NCBI GenBank assembly: GCA_910589045.1
Contig: CAJUSH010000003.1
Location: 39,749 to 103,748, forward strand
Reading direction: 5' to 3'
DNA from: an uncultured Eubacterium sp.
Lineage (GTDB): Bacteria; Bacillota_A; Clostridia; Lachnospirales; Lachnospiraceae
Length of the DNA: 64,000 nt
In this document: piece by piece, positions 49,003 to 57,612 of the stretch
Layout: every line of letters begins with the position of its first letter
How positions within the stretch are numbered: position 1 is the first letter of the stretch
Program-made: the position numbers and the translations under genes
The notes under the pieces: model-generated
Databases searched by the model: none
Told to the model about the DNA's origin: nothing
Seen by the model: only the letters and a program-made list of their open reading frames with translations

Positions 49003-50481
49003 CTAAAACCTTAAATCCTTGCTTTTCTTTTTTCTTTTGCCGCGTCTGCGGCTTTTGCGCGTATCGTAAATGGTGCGGTAGCGGTTCCGCTCCGACCTGC
49101 GGCTTCTCATCATGGCAAGCTTCTGACGGAAAACATAGGAGTAGGTAAAAACCCAGCGCAGCAATAAAATCAGAAGGATAATGATAAAAAGCGCTCCCGC
49201 GGCAATACCGATCATTCTCGCATTGATTTCAATGTTAATGCTGTGCAGCTCTTTTTTCACATCCTTCGGCTCGCTCTCCAGCTCCTTTTCCTGCTCGCCT
49301 TCCCCTTCTGTCTCATCCGATTCGCTGCCTGACGTGTTTACCTCCGTGCGCACATTTTCCGTGAATTGATAGCTGTCCAGCTCAATATCATTCATCCGCA
49401 CGTCTGCCCGTCCCACAACATGGTTCGCATAAGAATATTCTATGGTTCCGAGCACATCCTCATCTGCATTGTCATAGACAATCTCCGATTTCAGCTTTGA
49501 AAAAGATACTCCTGAGGGAACAACGACCATGGCGTTTTCATCGATGCCCGCAAAAGGCTCCCTGTTCTGGTCCGTCGGGTCATCCGTCTCGTAGTCCGCC
49601 ACCCGAAGCAGCTTAAAGTGCTCGAAGCAATAATCAAAAATCTCCTGCGTATCCGTATAGTGATACGGCGTCTTTTCCCGCATGACAACACACACAAGCG
49701 GCATATCGTCCTTTTCCGCATAGGTGACAAGGGTATTTCCCGCCGCATTTGTATATCCAGTCTTACCGCCCGTACAAAAATCGTACAGATACGTGGAATC
49801 GCCCCGCCAGGGGTAGAGCATCTTGTGATGGTTATGCAGCGGCGTCTCGTCCACATGCTTATTTGTCGGCGGGATTGTGTAGGATTTTGTGCCTGCAAGA
49901 ATCCGGAAGGTCTCATTCCGGTAAGCCTCCGCCGCAATCAGCGCCATGTCATGTGCGCTTGTCCAGTGATCCTCGTCCGGCAGACCATTTGGATTCTGGA
50001 AATGCGTGTTTGTACAGCCCAGGCTCTCGGCGCGGTCGTTCATCATCTTTGCAAAGTTTTCCATCGTTCCGCCGATGTGCTCGCCGATTGCCCATGCACA
50101 TTCATTTGCCGATTCCAGCATCATGCCGTAGAGACATTCCTCCATCGTCATCTCCTCACCGATATCACGGCTGATATGGGAGGTATCGCCCTCGTTTTTA
50201 TATACCGCATCCTGGGAAAAGGTAACGATCTCATCCAGCTTCGTATTCTCGATTGCCAGAAGTGCGGTCATAATCTTTGTGATACTTGCAGGATAATTCA
50301 CCTCATCCATATCCCGCTCAAAAAGAATCGTACCGGTTGAAATTTCCATAACACAGATGGACGGTGCTTCAATTTTCGGCATTTTGGGCCATGTCTCCTT
50401 CGCTTCTACAGGCATAAAAAAATTCGCCGCACACAAAATAGCTGCCAGAAGAGCGCTCATCGGTTTTGTTAATTTTTTCAT
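49003..50481 (-). CDS. D-alanyl-D-alanine carboxypeptidase with long C-terminal anchor
   Basis: A 492-residue S11 penicillin-binding protein. A signal peptide (1-27) is followed by the active-site motifs S66-ITK-69, S124-AN-126 and K240-TG-242. It trims pentapeptides in peptidoglycan. After the catalytic and beta-rich domains comes a Glu-rich stretch (about 385-415), one membrane helix (about 425-450, AGALFIIILLILLLRWVF) and a very basic tail (RSRRSERNRYR, SRRRGKRKKKSKDLRF). This DacF/DacA type with a C-terminal transmembrane anchor is common in Clostridia. Confidence 0.93.
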   Translation of the reverse strand: MKKLTKPMSALLAAILCAANFFMPVEAKETWPKMPKIEAPSICVMEISTGTILFERDMDEVNYPASITKIMTALLAIENTKLDEIVTFSQDAVYKNEGDTSHISRDIGEEMTMEECLYGMMLESANECAWAIGEHIGGTMENFAKMMNDRAESLGCTNTHFQNPNGLPDEDHWTSAHDMALIAAEAYRNETFRILAGTKSYTIPPTNKHVDETPLHNHHKMLYPWRGDSTYLYDFCTGGKTGYTNAAGNTLVTYAEKDDMPLVCVVMREKTPYHYTDTQEIFDYCFEHFKLLRVADYETDDPTDQNREPFAGIDENAMVVVPSGVSFSKLKSEIVYDNADEDVLGTIEYSYANHVVGRADVRMNDIELDSYQFTENVRTEVNTSGSESDETEGEGEQEKELESEPKDVKKELHSINIEINARMIGIAAGALFIIILLILLLRWVFTYSYVFRQKLAMMRSRRSERNRYRTIYDTRKSRRRGKRKKKSKDLRF

Positions 50482-50523
50482 AGTTTCCTCGTTTTGGTCT
50501 TGATTTTATTTTTTTCCTATTAT

Positions 50524-50552
50524 AGTATAATATCCGGAAAAATGATAAGCAA
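50524..50552 (-). promoter_or_regulatory. Promoter of the D,D-carboxypeptidase gene
   Basis: On the minus strand TTGCTT (50547-50552) and TATACT (50524-50529) are 17 bp apart, 43 bp before the start codon. A TATAAT follows 5 bp further on. The remaining gap to 50716 shows no gene. Confidence 0.65.
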
Positions 50553-50716
50553 TACTTTCTTTCTATATTTTGTAAAATTTATGTAACATTTGTTGTTATT
50601 CATGCATCAAAATGAAATACTTGCTGAAGGTTCACAAATCGTATCTGACATTTTAATTTTTTTATGCCAAAAATACGATATCAAACAGAAAAAGAGTAAT
50701 GAAAGGAATCGCGCAT

Positions 50717-51370
50717 ATGAGACTTCGCAATATACCGGGTGCGGATGAAGCCGTTTCAGCCTGTCCCTATGTAATTGATAATCCGGCTTCTTTCCGGGGC
50801 AGGTGGGCGGCATGCTTTGGACAGGAGCATCCCATACACATCGAGGTAGGAATGGGAAAGGGTCAGTTTTTGTTCGGGCAGGCGGCGGCAAACCCAAAAA
50901 TCAGCTATATCGGCATTGAGCGCTATACCAGCGTCCTCTTGCGGGCAATCCAGAAGATCGATGATGCCCATCCGCCAAAAAATATCCGTTTTATCTGTAT
51001 GGACGCGGCAGATTTAACCGAAATTTTTGCGCCCGGAGAAGTTTCCCGCATTTATCTGAACTTTTCCGACCCCTGGCCAAAGGATCGTCACGCCAGACGG
51101 CGCCTGACCTCCGCAGCGTTCCTCGCCCGCTATGATCAAATCGTATCCACCGACGGAACCATTGAATTTAAGACCGATAACCGGCCGTTGTTTGACTTTT
51201 CGCTCGAAGAAATCGGGGCATCGCCCCTCTGGAAGGTCACGCAGCACACCTTCGACCTGCATCACACGCCGGAGATGGTCTGCGGAAATATTATGACCGA
51301 ATACGAAGAAAAATTTTCGGCAGCAGGCAATCCCATCTGCAAGCTCATCGCCGCACGCAGCCTTTCCTGA
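50717..51370 (+). CDS. trmB: tRNA (guanine-N7-)-methyltransferase
   Basis: About 217 residues from the ATG at 50717, which follows AAAGGA; an upstream ATG at 50699 lies before that site. The enzyme makes m7G46 in tRNA. SAM-site and family motifs are present: IHIEVGMGKGQFLFG, YIGIERYTSVLLRAI, IYLNFSDPWPKDRHARRRLT, and the C-terminal NIMTEYEEKF. Single gene with a strong terminator. Confidence 0.96.
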   Translation: MRLRNIPGADEAVSACPYVIDNPASFRGRWAACFGQEHPIHIEVGMGKGQFLFGQAAANPKISYIGIERYTSVLLRAIQKIDDAHPPKNIRFICMDAADLTEIFAPGEVSRIYLNFSDPWPKDRHARRRLTSAAFLARYDQIVSTDGTIEFKTDNRPLFDFSLEEIGASPLWKVTQHTFDLHHTPEMVCGNIMTEYEEKFSAAGNPICKLIAARSLS

Positions 51371-51420
51371 AATACGACAGACGGCCGGATTTCAGGCTTT
51401 CTTCCCACGCACATAAAAAA

Positions 51421-51471
51421 CGATGCCGCATAGACTAAAGAAAAAGGCTTCTATGCGACATCGATTTTTTT
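51421..51471. terminator. Terminator of trmB (bidirectional)
   Basis: CGATGCCGCATAG (51421-51433) and CTATGCGACATCG (51451-51463) pair over 13 bp with one mismatch, flanked by an A run and TTTTTTT. The 90 bp to the next gene show nothing else. Confidence 0.85.
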
Positions 51472-51560
51472 GCTCCTGCAATCATTTTTTCCGGCGGTGC
51501 GGTCCATTGCAGCAAAAGTGCTGCTGCATTTACGCTTCATTCCAGGAAATCATCAAGCTG

Positions 51561-52646
51561 TTAAATTGTGTGTAATTTTACGGAGAGCGGCTTCCTTCGC
51601 TTCACCAGATAAGAGATGCGCCAGTCACGCACAGGCGTCGGCTTAAAAAAGAGCGGAGAACAGATGCTTTTCCTGTGGATCGTGTCCTCCTTCGATTTTC
51701 CTGCGAGGAAAATCGAGGTAGGACCGCTGCTGCATGCGATGATTGCGATCGAAGTCGCCGCGTTTTTCTCCGTATCCCTTCGCACCGGGGAATCTCCCCG
51801 CAGCTTTGCCTTTAAAAAATAGCTGTCCCCGGGAATTTCAGGACTGGTATAGTAGGAAAACGACTCAAAATGTACCGGATAGATCATTTCTTCGTTTTCT
51901 TCGAAAAGCTTTAATGTCTCCTCCTCCAGCTCCTGTGCCTCCACCTGCTCAATACAGAGGTCAAACTGCTGCCCGCTCACAGGATGTACAAGCGGAATCC
52001 TCTGTGCATTTCCGGTGAGATGAAAATGCTCCCCCGGCACTGTTATTGCCCGCTCATCAAGCACCGCTGTCAGACCGGATAAATCCCCGGCATGTCCCTC
52101 GTCCCATAAATACTGAGCGCGGGTAAACACCCAGCCATATCTGGTATCCAGGCCGTAGTGGGCCATACACCGCAAAGAGACGGGGTCCGTTTCCTGATCC
52201 CCTGCCGTTTCGGGCACATACGTAAGAGAACAGCTCCCACGCGAAGAAAGCCTGTCATCTCCCCGCAGGAGCTCGACTTCTACATTCGGAGAAGTTGGAT
52301 TGTCGAGCTGGATGCGTTCAAACAGCTCCTCGTCAAACTGACCCCCGTCAAAGCCCGCTGCCTGAAAACGCCCGGTAAATGCACAAAGCTCCTGCGGATC
52401 AATTTTTTTACAGTAGTCCAGCACCAGTCCTTTTGAACAGGTGTAAAAAGACAGAAGCTTCCACGTCTCACCATCCCACCGGACAAGCTCATTGATGCGC
52501 TTCTCCTGTGTGTGCTCCGGCACTTCGTTTGCGCACGCACCATGCTCCGGGGTCACATCCTCCTGCGCCGGTATGGGGCCGCCGCCTGCATCTTCGCAAT
52601 GGCTACCCCAGAAATTTTCTTCAAACAGTACCTTCCACTCACTCAT
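51561..52646 (-). CDS. Unknown protein carrying an OadB-like GPTSIFLAGK motif
   Basis: 361 residues, acidic, without a signal peptide or clear membrane segment. Trp- and Tyr-rich text such as VRWDGETWKLLSFYTCSKGL and LDTRYGWVFTRAQYLWDEGH suggests a beta-rich fold. Residues 297-317 read ATSIAIIACSSGPTSIFLAGK, very like the GIIGGADGPTAIFLASK segment of Na+-translocating decarboxylase beta subunits, though nothing else in the protein resembles them. The last 45 residues are basic. It lies 18 bp after the DUF89 gene. Function unknown. Confidence 0.6.
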   Translation of the reverse strand: MSEWKVLFEENFWGSHCEDAGGGPIPAQEDVTPEHGACANEVPEHTQEKRINELVRWDGETWKLLSFYTCSKGLVLDYCKKIDPQELCAFTGRFQAAGFDGGQFDEELFERIQLDNPTSPNVEVELLRGDDRLSSRGSCSLTYVPETAGDQETDPVSLRCMAHYGLDTRYGWVFTRAQYLWDEGHAGDLSGLTAVLDERAITVPGEHFHLTGNAQRIPLVHPVSGQQFDLCIEQVEAQELEEETLKLFEENEEMIYPVHFESFSYYTSPEIPGDSYFLKAKLRGDSPVRRDTEKNAATSIAIIACSSGPTSIFLAGKSKEDTIHRKSICSPLFFKPTPVRDWRISYLVKRRKPLSVKLHTI

Positions 52647-52664
52647 AGCGCTCCCCTTTCACCA

Positions 52665-53546
52665 TTACATCCGAATCTCAATATCTTCTTCCTTTGCAAA
52701 CACGGATGCATACTGAGGCAGGCCGAAGCGCCGCACAAACAGCTCGCATTTGCATAGAAACAGATAGTAGGGATTGAGCCCGCTTCCAAACAGGCTCTCA
52801 AAATTACCCTGCCCCTTGGCGATCACAACATCTGCCCCAAGCAGCGCATCCCGCGCCTCCCCGGAAAGCTCCTTCATAACCGTGCCCGGCATTCCGCTTC
52901 CGTTTCCGATACAGCGCGCTTCCCGGTCCAGTCCAACCTCTGCGGCATCCGAAAGCGTCGCGTCGTTTAATACATCCCTGCCCCGCAGCAAAACCGTGAT
53001 ATCCAATTCCGGAAATCGTTCTCTGATCAGACGGATAAACAGCTTGTCCAGCACGATCTCCCCGCAATTGTCCGTAATATAAACGAGGCGCTTTGCTGTA
53101 TGGAGCTCTCCCTGCAGCTTTCCGTATGCTTTTTCCGAAACAGCCCCGTCATCTGCCCTGCTTAAAATCTGCGCCAGAACATCCTCACTTACATCCTCCA
53201 GAGCGCCGAAATCAATATAGTTGCCTGCACACACATATTTAATGCATGTATACAGCATATCCTCCGATGCCCGAATCTTTTGCTCCAGCGCCTCCTCCCG
53301 GTCAAGCATAATCCGGTTGTATTTATGCTTTAGCTCAGCGTAGTCAACCGTCCCGCCAAAATAAGACTGATACAGCTCCTCCACCTTCATCGACAGCCAC
53401 GGTGCCGATTCCTCCCGCCCGTGCCTGTATAAAAGAAACAGCAGCTCATGCATGTAGTCCGATTTCTTTTTTTCATCCGTGCATGGACGTATACGCTGTT
53501 CCTGCTTTTTTATGATGCAGGATATGCACGTTACATTTGCTTTCAT
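52665..53546 (-). CDS. DUF89 (ARMT1-like) damage-control phosphatase family protein
   Basis: A 293-residue protein. The cysteine-containing N-terminus (CISCIIKKQEQRI) is followed by a helical domain and the DUF89 metal site: VYITDNCGEIVLDKLFI, LRGRDVLNDATLSDA and VIAKGQGNFESLF. Members are metal-dependent phosphatases thought to hydrolyse harmful or surplus phosphometabolites. This bacterial subgroup keeps the CxxC near the start. Substrate unknown. Confidence 0.88.
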   Translation of the reverse strand: MKANVTCISCIIKKQEQRIRPCTDEKKKSDYMHELLFLLYRHGREESAPWLSMKVEELYQSYFGGTVDYAELKHKYNRIMLDREEALEQKIRASEDMLYTCIKYVCAGNYIDFGALEDVSEDVLAQILSRADDGAVSEKAYGKLQGELHTAKRLVYITDNCGEIVLDKLFIRLIRERFPELDITVLLRGRDVLNDATLSDAAEVGLDREARCIGNGSGMPGTVMKELSGEARDALLGADVVIAKGQGNFESLFGSGLNPYYLFLCKCELFVRRFGLPQYASVFAKEEDIEIRM

Positions 53547-53605
53547 ACCACACCATTTCCGTTCTCACTGTGCCATATTAAACTGCGTCCGGAAGCCAGC
53601 CTCTA

Positions 53606-54208
53606 TCAGAGGGGCTTGAAATCCGATGCCGGATGCTTGCACAGCGGGCATATAAAATCCTCCGGCAGTGTATCCCCCTCGTAAATATACCCGCAGACCG
53701 TGCAGATAAAGCCCTTCTTTTCGGGCTGTGTTTTCGGAGCCTGCTTAATATGTTTCTGATAGTAAGCGTAGGTTACGGAGGGCGCATCGCCCAGCACCTT
53801 TGCGTCCGTCACATCCGCAAGAAACAGGGTATGGGTACCCAGATCAACCGTGCTCACAACGCGCGCGGAAATGACCGCGTTTGTCTCCCCGGTCAGATAG
53901 ATCACGCCGTTTTGTGCCCTGGAAAATGTAATCTCCTTTGTCTTGTCCACATCCGCACCGCTGCGAAAGCCCCAGTGGCGGTAGGTGTCAAAGCTTGAAT
54001 TTTCCGTCAGGACAGATACATTGAAAATGCCTGTCCGAAGGATCATATCATGTGTGTAATTTTTCTTATTGACCGCGATGGTGATGCAGTTCGGCTCGGT
54101 CGTAACCTGGACGGCAGTATTGATAATACAGCCGTTATCCTTCTCCCCTTCTCTCGCTGTCAAAACAAATAAGCCGTAGCTTAACCGATACATTGCCTGA
54201 TTATCCAT
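53606..54208 (-). CDS. Flavin reductase-rubredoxin fusion (Hrb-like)
   Basis: 200 residues. The first about 150 form an FMN-binding flavin-reductase-like split barrel (LSYGLFVLTAREGEKDNGCI, NYTHDMILRTGIFNVSVL). Residues about 165-200 are a rubredoxin domain with the iron ligands CTVCGYIYEG and CPLCKHPASDF. This matches the high-molecular-weight rubredoxin of clostridia that passes electrons to flavodiiron proteins for O2 or NO reduction; no flavodiiron gene is in the window. A cytosolic redox role is likely. Confidence 0.92.
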   Translation of the reverse strand: MDNQAMYRLSYGLFVLTAREGEKDNGCIINTAVQVTTEPNCITIAVNKKNYTHDMILRTGIFNVSVLTENSSFDTYRHWGFRSGADVDKTKEITFSRAQNGVIYLTGETNAVISARVVSTVDLGTHTLFLADVTDAKVLGDAPSVTYAYYQKHIKQAPKTQPEKKGFICTVCGYIYEGDTLPEDFICPLCKHPASDFKPL

Positions 54209-54222
54209 ATCTGTCTCCTTTT

Positions 54223-54615
54223 TTAATGGCAGCTGTGGGTTCCACAGCCGTGATTTCCGCAGTCATGCGCTTCGTCCCCATGGTGATGGCTGCATACGGT
54301 GTCCGGATCGTAAGTTAAGCTGCCGGCAAGAAACGCCTCCACCTGTGCGTCTGCATCTCCGCTTGCTCCGGGAAAAAGACGGATTCCCGCCTCTGCCAGT
54401 GCCGCCCGCGCGCCGCCGCCGATCCCTCCGCAGATCAGCACATCCACACCGCCGCCAAGCAGAAAGCCTGCCAGTGCACCGTGCCCCTGTCCCTGTGTCC
54501 CTACGATCTCTGAAGAAACGACTTTCCCGTCCGCTGTCTCATACACTTTAAACTGCTTGGTATGTCCAAAATGCTGGAATACCTGTCCGTTTTCATAAGT
54601 AACCGCTATCTTCAT
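54223..54615 (-). CDS. NifX/NifB-type dinitrogenase iron-molybdenum cofactor family protein
   Basis: A 130-residue protein with the NifX-like fold: MKIAVTYENGQVFQHFGHTKQFKVYE, LLGGGVDVLICGGIGGGAR and LAEAGIRLFPGASGDADAQVEAF are typical blocks. The last 25 residues are rich in His and Cys (CSHHHGDEAHDCGNHGCGTH), a likely metal-binding tail. No nif gene is nearby, so it is probably a metal or cofactor carrier rather than part of nitrogen fixation. Confidence 0.9.
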   Translation of the reverse strand: MKIAVTYENGQVFQHFGHTKQFKVYETADGKVVSSEIVGTQGQGHGALAGFLLGGGVDVLICGGIGGGARAALAEAGIRLFPGASGDADAQVEAFLAGSLTYDPDTVCSHHHGDEAHDCGNHGCGTHSCH

Positions 54616-54663
54616 GCTTTTAAATCCTCTTTTCTTCTTTTTTGAACCATTGCAAAGCTTCTC

Positions 54664-55215
54664 CTAAAGCTCCTCATCATCCTCTTCCTGCTCCTCTGCG
54701 ATCAGCTTCATCTTTTCCTGCTGTACATGGGTATGGCTCACCGCAAAAATAACCGCACTCACAAGCAAAAGCCAGTGGTGGAGGGTCACGGCGCACAGCA
54801 GATAAACGATGCATGGAATTTCCACCAGAATCAGCCTGCGCTTCAGGGTCTGCCTTCTCTTATATAATATCCAGAGTATCCAATAGATAATTACCAAAAC
54901 CGCATTTCCAAACACATACAGAAAAAACGCCCCAATGGAGGAAAAGCCCTCCGCCGATACACCAAGCTGAAAAATCATGAGCAGCATCGTCGTGATACGC
55001 GTCACCTTTTCCACCTGGTCCACCCAGCCTTTTATATAGCAACCGGTTGTCTCCTGCTTTTTTACAGTGAATAAAATATTAGGAAGAAGCAGCAGAGCCA
55101 CAAGGATCAATCCCATCAGGCTCAACCACCCCATGCCAAGCTCCCCGGCCAGAAAGAGGGACGTAGGGCCATCGGATGAGCCGATCATGCCGGCTATCAT
55201 AGAAAATTTCTGCAT
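54664..55215 (-). CDS. Membrane protein with N-terminal SDGPTSLFLAG motif
   Basis: A 183-residue protein with four or five hydrophobic segments (about 27-48, 74-90, 95-115, 128-148, 150-165) and an acidic tail (EEQEEDDEEL). It begins MQKFSMIAGMIGSSDGPTSL, then FLAGELGMGW. That motif is shared with the unknown protein at 51561-52646 and with Na+-translocating decarboxylase beta subunits. The rest shows no decarboxylase similarity. It sits 15 bp after the AIM24 gene. Function unknown. Confidence 0.65.
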   Translation of the reverse strand: MQKFSMIAGMIGSSDGPTSLFLAGELGMGWLSLMGLILVALLLLPNILFTVKKQETTGCYIKGWVDQVEKVTRITTMLLMIFQLGVSAEGFSSIGAFFLYVFGNAVLVIIYWILWILYKRRQTLKRRLILVEIPCIVYLLCAVTLHHWLLLVSAVIFAVSHTHVQQEKMKLIAEEQEEDDEEL

Positions 55216-55230
55216 ACAGCCTCCCCCTCT

Positions 55231-55911
55231 TTATTTTGAAGGAATAAAGCGCGAGATCCTTCCGGCAAACTCATTAAAGTTCTGTGTCTGTAAAATTATG
55301 CGTCCCGGACCGGTAAGCCTTGTGAGGAACATACCCTCTCCGCCGAAAAAGATATTTTTCAGGCCCTTGACCGTCTCGATCTCGTAATTGACGGATTTTT
55401 CAAACGCAACCACATTTCCGGTGTCCACCTTAATCACCTCTCCCGGAGCCAGCGTCTTTTCAACCTTATTTCCGTCGATTTCCAGGAAAACCATTCCTTT
55501 TCCGTGAATATCCTGAAGGATAAAGCCCTCACCGCCGAAAAATCCGGCCGAGAGCTTCTTCGTAAAAGCAACGCTTAATTCTACCGAATTCTCGGAGCAG
55601 AGAAATGCACCCTTTTGTGCGATCAATCCGCCGCAGGCACCGACATCCACCGGAAGCACCTCTCCTGCAACAGTGGAAGCAAATGCAATGGATGCACCGG
55701 GACGCTCTGCCTTGTAGGTCGCCATAAAAAGAGACTCACCGGAAAACATTCTTCCGATGCTTTTTCCGAGCCCGCCCCGCATGTTGGAATCCATCGATAT
55801 ACCCTCACTCATCCACGCCATTCCGCCGGACTGTGTGTACATGCATTCTCCTTCACGGTCAAAGACTACCTCTACTGCCGGCATTGTATCGCCGATTATC
55901 TCATATCTCAT
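55231..55911 (-). CDS. AIM24 / TIGR00266 family protein
   Basis: A 226-residue beta-rich protein: MRYEIIGDTMPAVEVVFDREGE, GEVLPVDVGACGGLIAQKGAFLC, VEKTLAPGEVIKVDTGNVVAFE and GGEGMFLTRLTGPGRIILQT are the recurrent motifs. Glycine-rich turns such as GGEGF and GGEGM are typical. Members are found in bacteria and mitochondria, with no agreed function. AGGAGGAAC precedes the ATG. It is the first gene of a run of closely spaced minus-strand genes. Confidence 0.9.
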   Translation of the reverse strand: MRYEIIGDTMPAVEVVFDREGECMYTQSGGMAWMSEGISMDSNMRGGLGKSIGRMFSGESLFMATYKAERPGASIAFASTVAGEVLPVDVGACGGLIAQKGAFLCSENSVELSVAFTKKLSAGFFGGEGFILQDIHGKGMVFLEIDGNKVEKTLAPGEVIKVDTGNVVAFEKSVNYEIETVKGLKNIFFGGEGMFLTRLTGPGRIILQTQNFNEFAGRISRFIPSK

Positions 55912-56003
55912 AACAAAGTTCCTCCTAAAAATAATTTGATAACTTTACTATAACACTGTCGGAGACACTTTAAAACACATTTTTGGAATTTTCCTGGTAT
56001 CAA

Positions 56004-56049
56004 CAAAAAAAGATTGTTTCCAAGACCTTCTACAGTCTGGAAACAATCC
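56004..56049 (-). terminator. Terminator of tRNA-Lys
   Basis: On the minus strand GATTGTTTCCA (56038-56048) and TGGAAACAATC (56012-56022) form a perfect 11-bp stem followed by TTTTTTTG, 8 nt after the tRNA. Confidence 0.85.
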
Positions 56050-56056
56050 TTTTAAA

Positions 56057-56129
56057 TGCGCCTCCAGGGGTTCGAACCCTGGACACCCTGATTAAGAGTC
56101 AGGTGCTCTGCCAGCTGAGCTAGAGGCGC
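56057..56129 (-). tRNA. tRNA-Lys (anticodon CTT)
   Basis: A 73-nt cloverleaf on the minus strand. The acceptor stem GCGCCTC/GAGGCGC is perfect. The anticodon stem CCTGA/TCAGG encloses the loop CTCTTAA, giving CTT. The T arm CAGGG-TTCGAAC-CCCTG is canonical and the discriminator is A. CCA is not encoded. Confidence 0.97.
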
Positions 56130-56152
56130 TTGTTCATCTCAACACAAGACAT

Positions 56153-56181
56153 AGTATACACCGTTGAGATGAAAAATGCAA
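56153..56181 (-). promoter_or_regulatory. Promoter of tRNA-Lys
   Basis: On the minus strand TTGCAT (56176-56181) and TATACT (56153-56158) are 17 bp apart, 23 bp upstream of the mature 5' end. Confidence 0.75.
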
Positions 56182-56235
56182 GTACTTTTTTGAAAAAATT
56201 TCATATTTTTTTCTGCGTGTAATTTCTTTGCAAAA

Positions 56236-57612
56236 TTACCCCAGATTTGCAAACAAAGCGGCGATTTCATCCGGGCTCATTGCGCGGTTCGGATCGGAGA
56301 GATCCGGCATCGGCGGCAGCTCCTTCTTCTCCGGCTCGGGCTCGGGTATCGGCTCCGGCTTGGGTGAAAGGGACGCCTCCTCGGCGGCAATGCTCGCAAG
56401 CAGCCCGTCCAGTTCATCCGAGCTTAAATCCCGGTCAGGATCGGAAAGATCGGGCATCGGCGGCAGCGCAGGCTCAGGTTCCGGTTCAGCTTCCGGCTGC
56501 GGCTCGGATGCAGCTTCCGGCATCGGCTCCTTTGCCGCATCAAGATCCGGCAAAGGCTCTGCTGTAGAATCGGTCTTTGGCAAGACATCCTCCGACAAGT
56601 CAAGACCAGGCGAAGATGCCTCGGTCAAATCAAGGTCCGGCAGCGCTTCCTCCGGCAAGCCAAGGTCCGGCAAAGGCTCCCCGCCCAAATCAAGATCCGG
56701 CAGCACCTGAGGCTCCGGTTCGTCTATCGGTCCCAATTCGGAGAGCGGCTCCAGCCCGGCTGAGGGTTCCGGCTCCACTGCCCCTTCCGGCTCCAATTCG
56801 GCGATCTCTCCCATCGAAACATCCGCTTCAAGCGTTGCGAAATCCTCCAGATCTCCAAGGCTGCCCAAATCTCCGATATCCAGATCCCCCAAAGGCGCCG
56901 GATCGGCTGGAGGAGTCTGGGCCGCCGGCATCACCTGGGAGGGTGCCATCACAACCTGAGGCGAAACATTTGACAGCTTGCTCACGGCCTGAAAAATTTC
57001 ATTTTTTAAATTCAGCTCCAGCTCCCTCATCTGGTTTGACATTTCAATCTGCTTCTGCACCAGCTCGGTGTTTGTCTCTCTGGAATCGCCTTGGCTGACA
57101 CCTGAAAGAATACCGGACATTTCCTCAATCTTGCTCTCCATACCGAAGATAATATCAAGAAGCTTGTCATTGGAATTCATGAGCGCATCCGTATTTTCCT
57201 TATTGCGGTTGATCGTCACCTTTGCAGTAGCCTTCTGCGCAGCGACAATCTCCTGGAAGGGATCGGAAACCTTGTCCTCCATCAGGGCAAGCTGCTCTTC
57301 AATCTCATCAAAGTATTTGCGGATCAGAAGATAGGAAGCCTTCTCTGCCTTGAGCATTCCGGCATACTGTTCCTCCTGCTCCTCCTCGTTTATGCGGATC
57401 CATTTAATGACCGAGGAGATGTCCAGATAAGCAAACACAAGAACCGCCACTCCCACAAGCGCGACCTCGAGCAGCGGTTCCTCCATCACCACCATCACGT
57501 AAAGCTCTCCGATGAAAAGGAGCAGAATCGCCAGGGAAGAAAACAGGATTAAGCCTGCCGGCTTGTTTTTTCCCCTGGTATCCGTTTTTTTCTTTTGAAA
57601 TTCATTTTCCAT
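56236..57612 (-). CDS. Membrane-anchored acidic repeat protein with duplicated C-terminal motif
   Basis: 458 residues. Two membrane helices (about 20-40 and 48-66) are followed by a coiled coil (about 72-215) and a long Pro/Asp/Glu/Leu-rich region with repeats such as LPDLDL and EPLPDL. A motif occurs twice: PPMPDLSDPDRDLSSDELDG and, at the very end, PPMPDLSDPNRAMSPDEIAA then LFANLG. The terminal part resembles short amphipathic docking motifs like the (L/M)S-x-DEI-x-AL of flagellar switch proteins, but no such partner is nearby. It may be a membrane scaffold. Function unknown. Confidence 0.7.
   Translation of the reverse strand: MENEFQKKKTDTRGKNKPAGLILFSSLAILLLFIGELYVMVVMEEPLLEVALVGVAVLVFAYLDISSVIKWIRINEEEQEEQYAGMLKAEKASYLLIRKYFDEIEEQLALMEDKVSDPFQEIVAAQKATAKVTINRNKENTDALMNSNDKLLDIIFGMESKIEEMSGILSGVSQGDSRETNTELVQKQIEMSNQMRELELNLKNEIFQAVSKLSNVSPQVVMAPSQVMPAAQTPPADPAPLGDLDIGDLGSLGDLEDFATLEADVSMGEIAELEPEGAVEPEPSAGLEPLSELGPIDEPEPQVLPDLDLGGEPLPDLGLPEEALPDLDLTEASSPGLDLSEDVLPKTDSTAEPLPDLDAAKEPMPEAASEPQPEAEPEPEPALPPMPDLSDPDRDLSSDELDGLLASIAAEEASLSPKPEPIPEPEPEKKELPPMPDLSDPNRAMSPDEIAALFANLG

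Noticed and set aside
54223..54615. Evidence for nitrogen fixation
   Set aside because: The NifX-like domain is common in non-fixing anaerobes and no other nif gene is present.
56500..56780. Short tandem repeats as a minisatellite or array
   Set aside because: They are in frame and encode LPDLDL/EPLPDL units, so they are low-complexity coding sequence.
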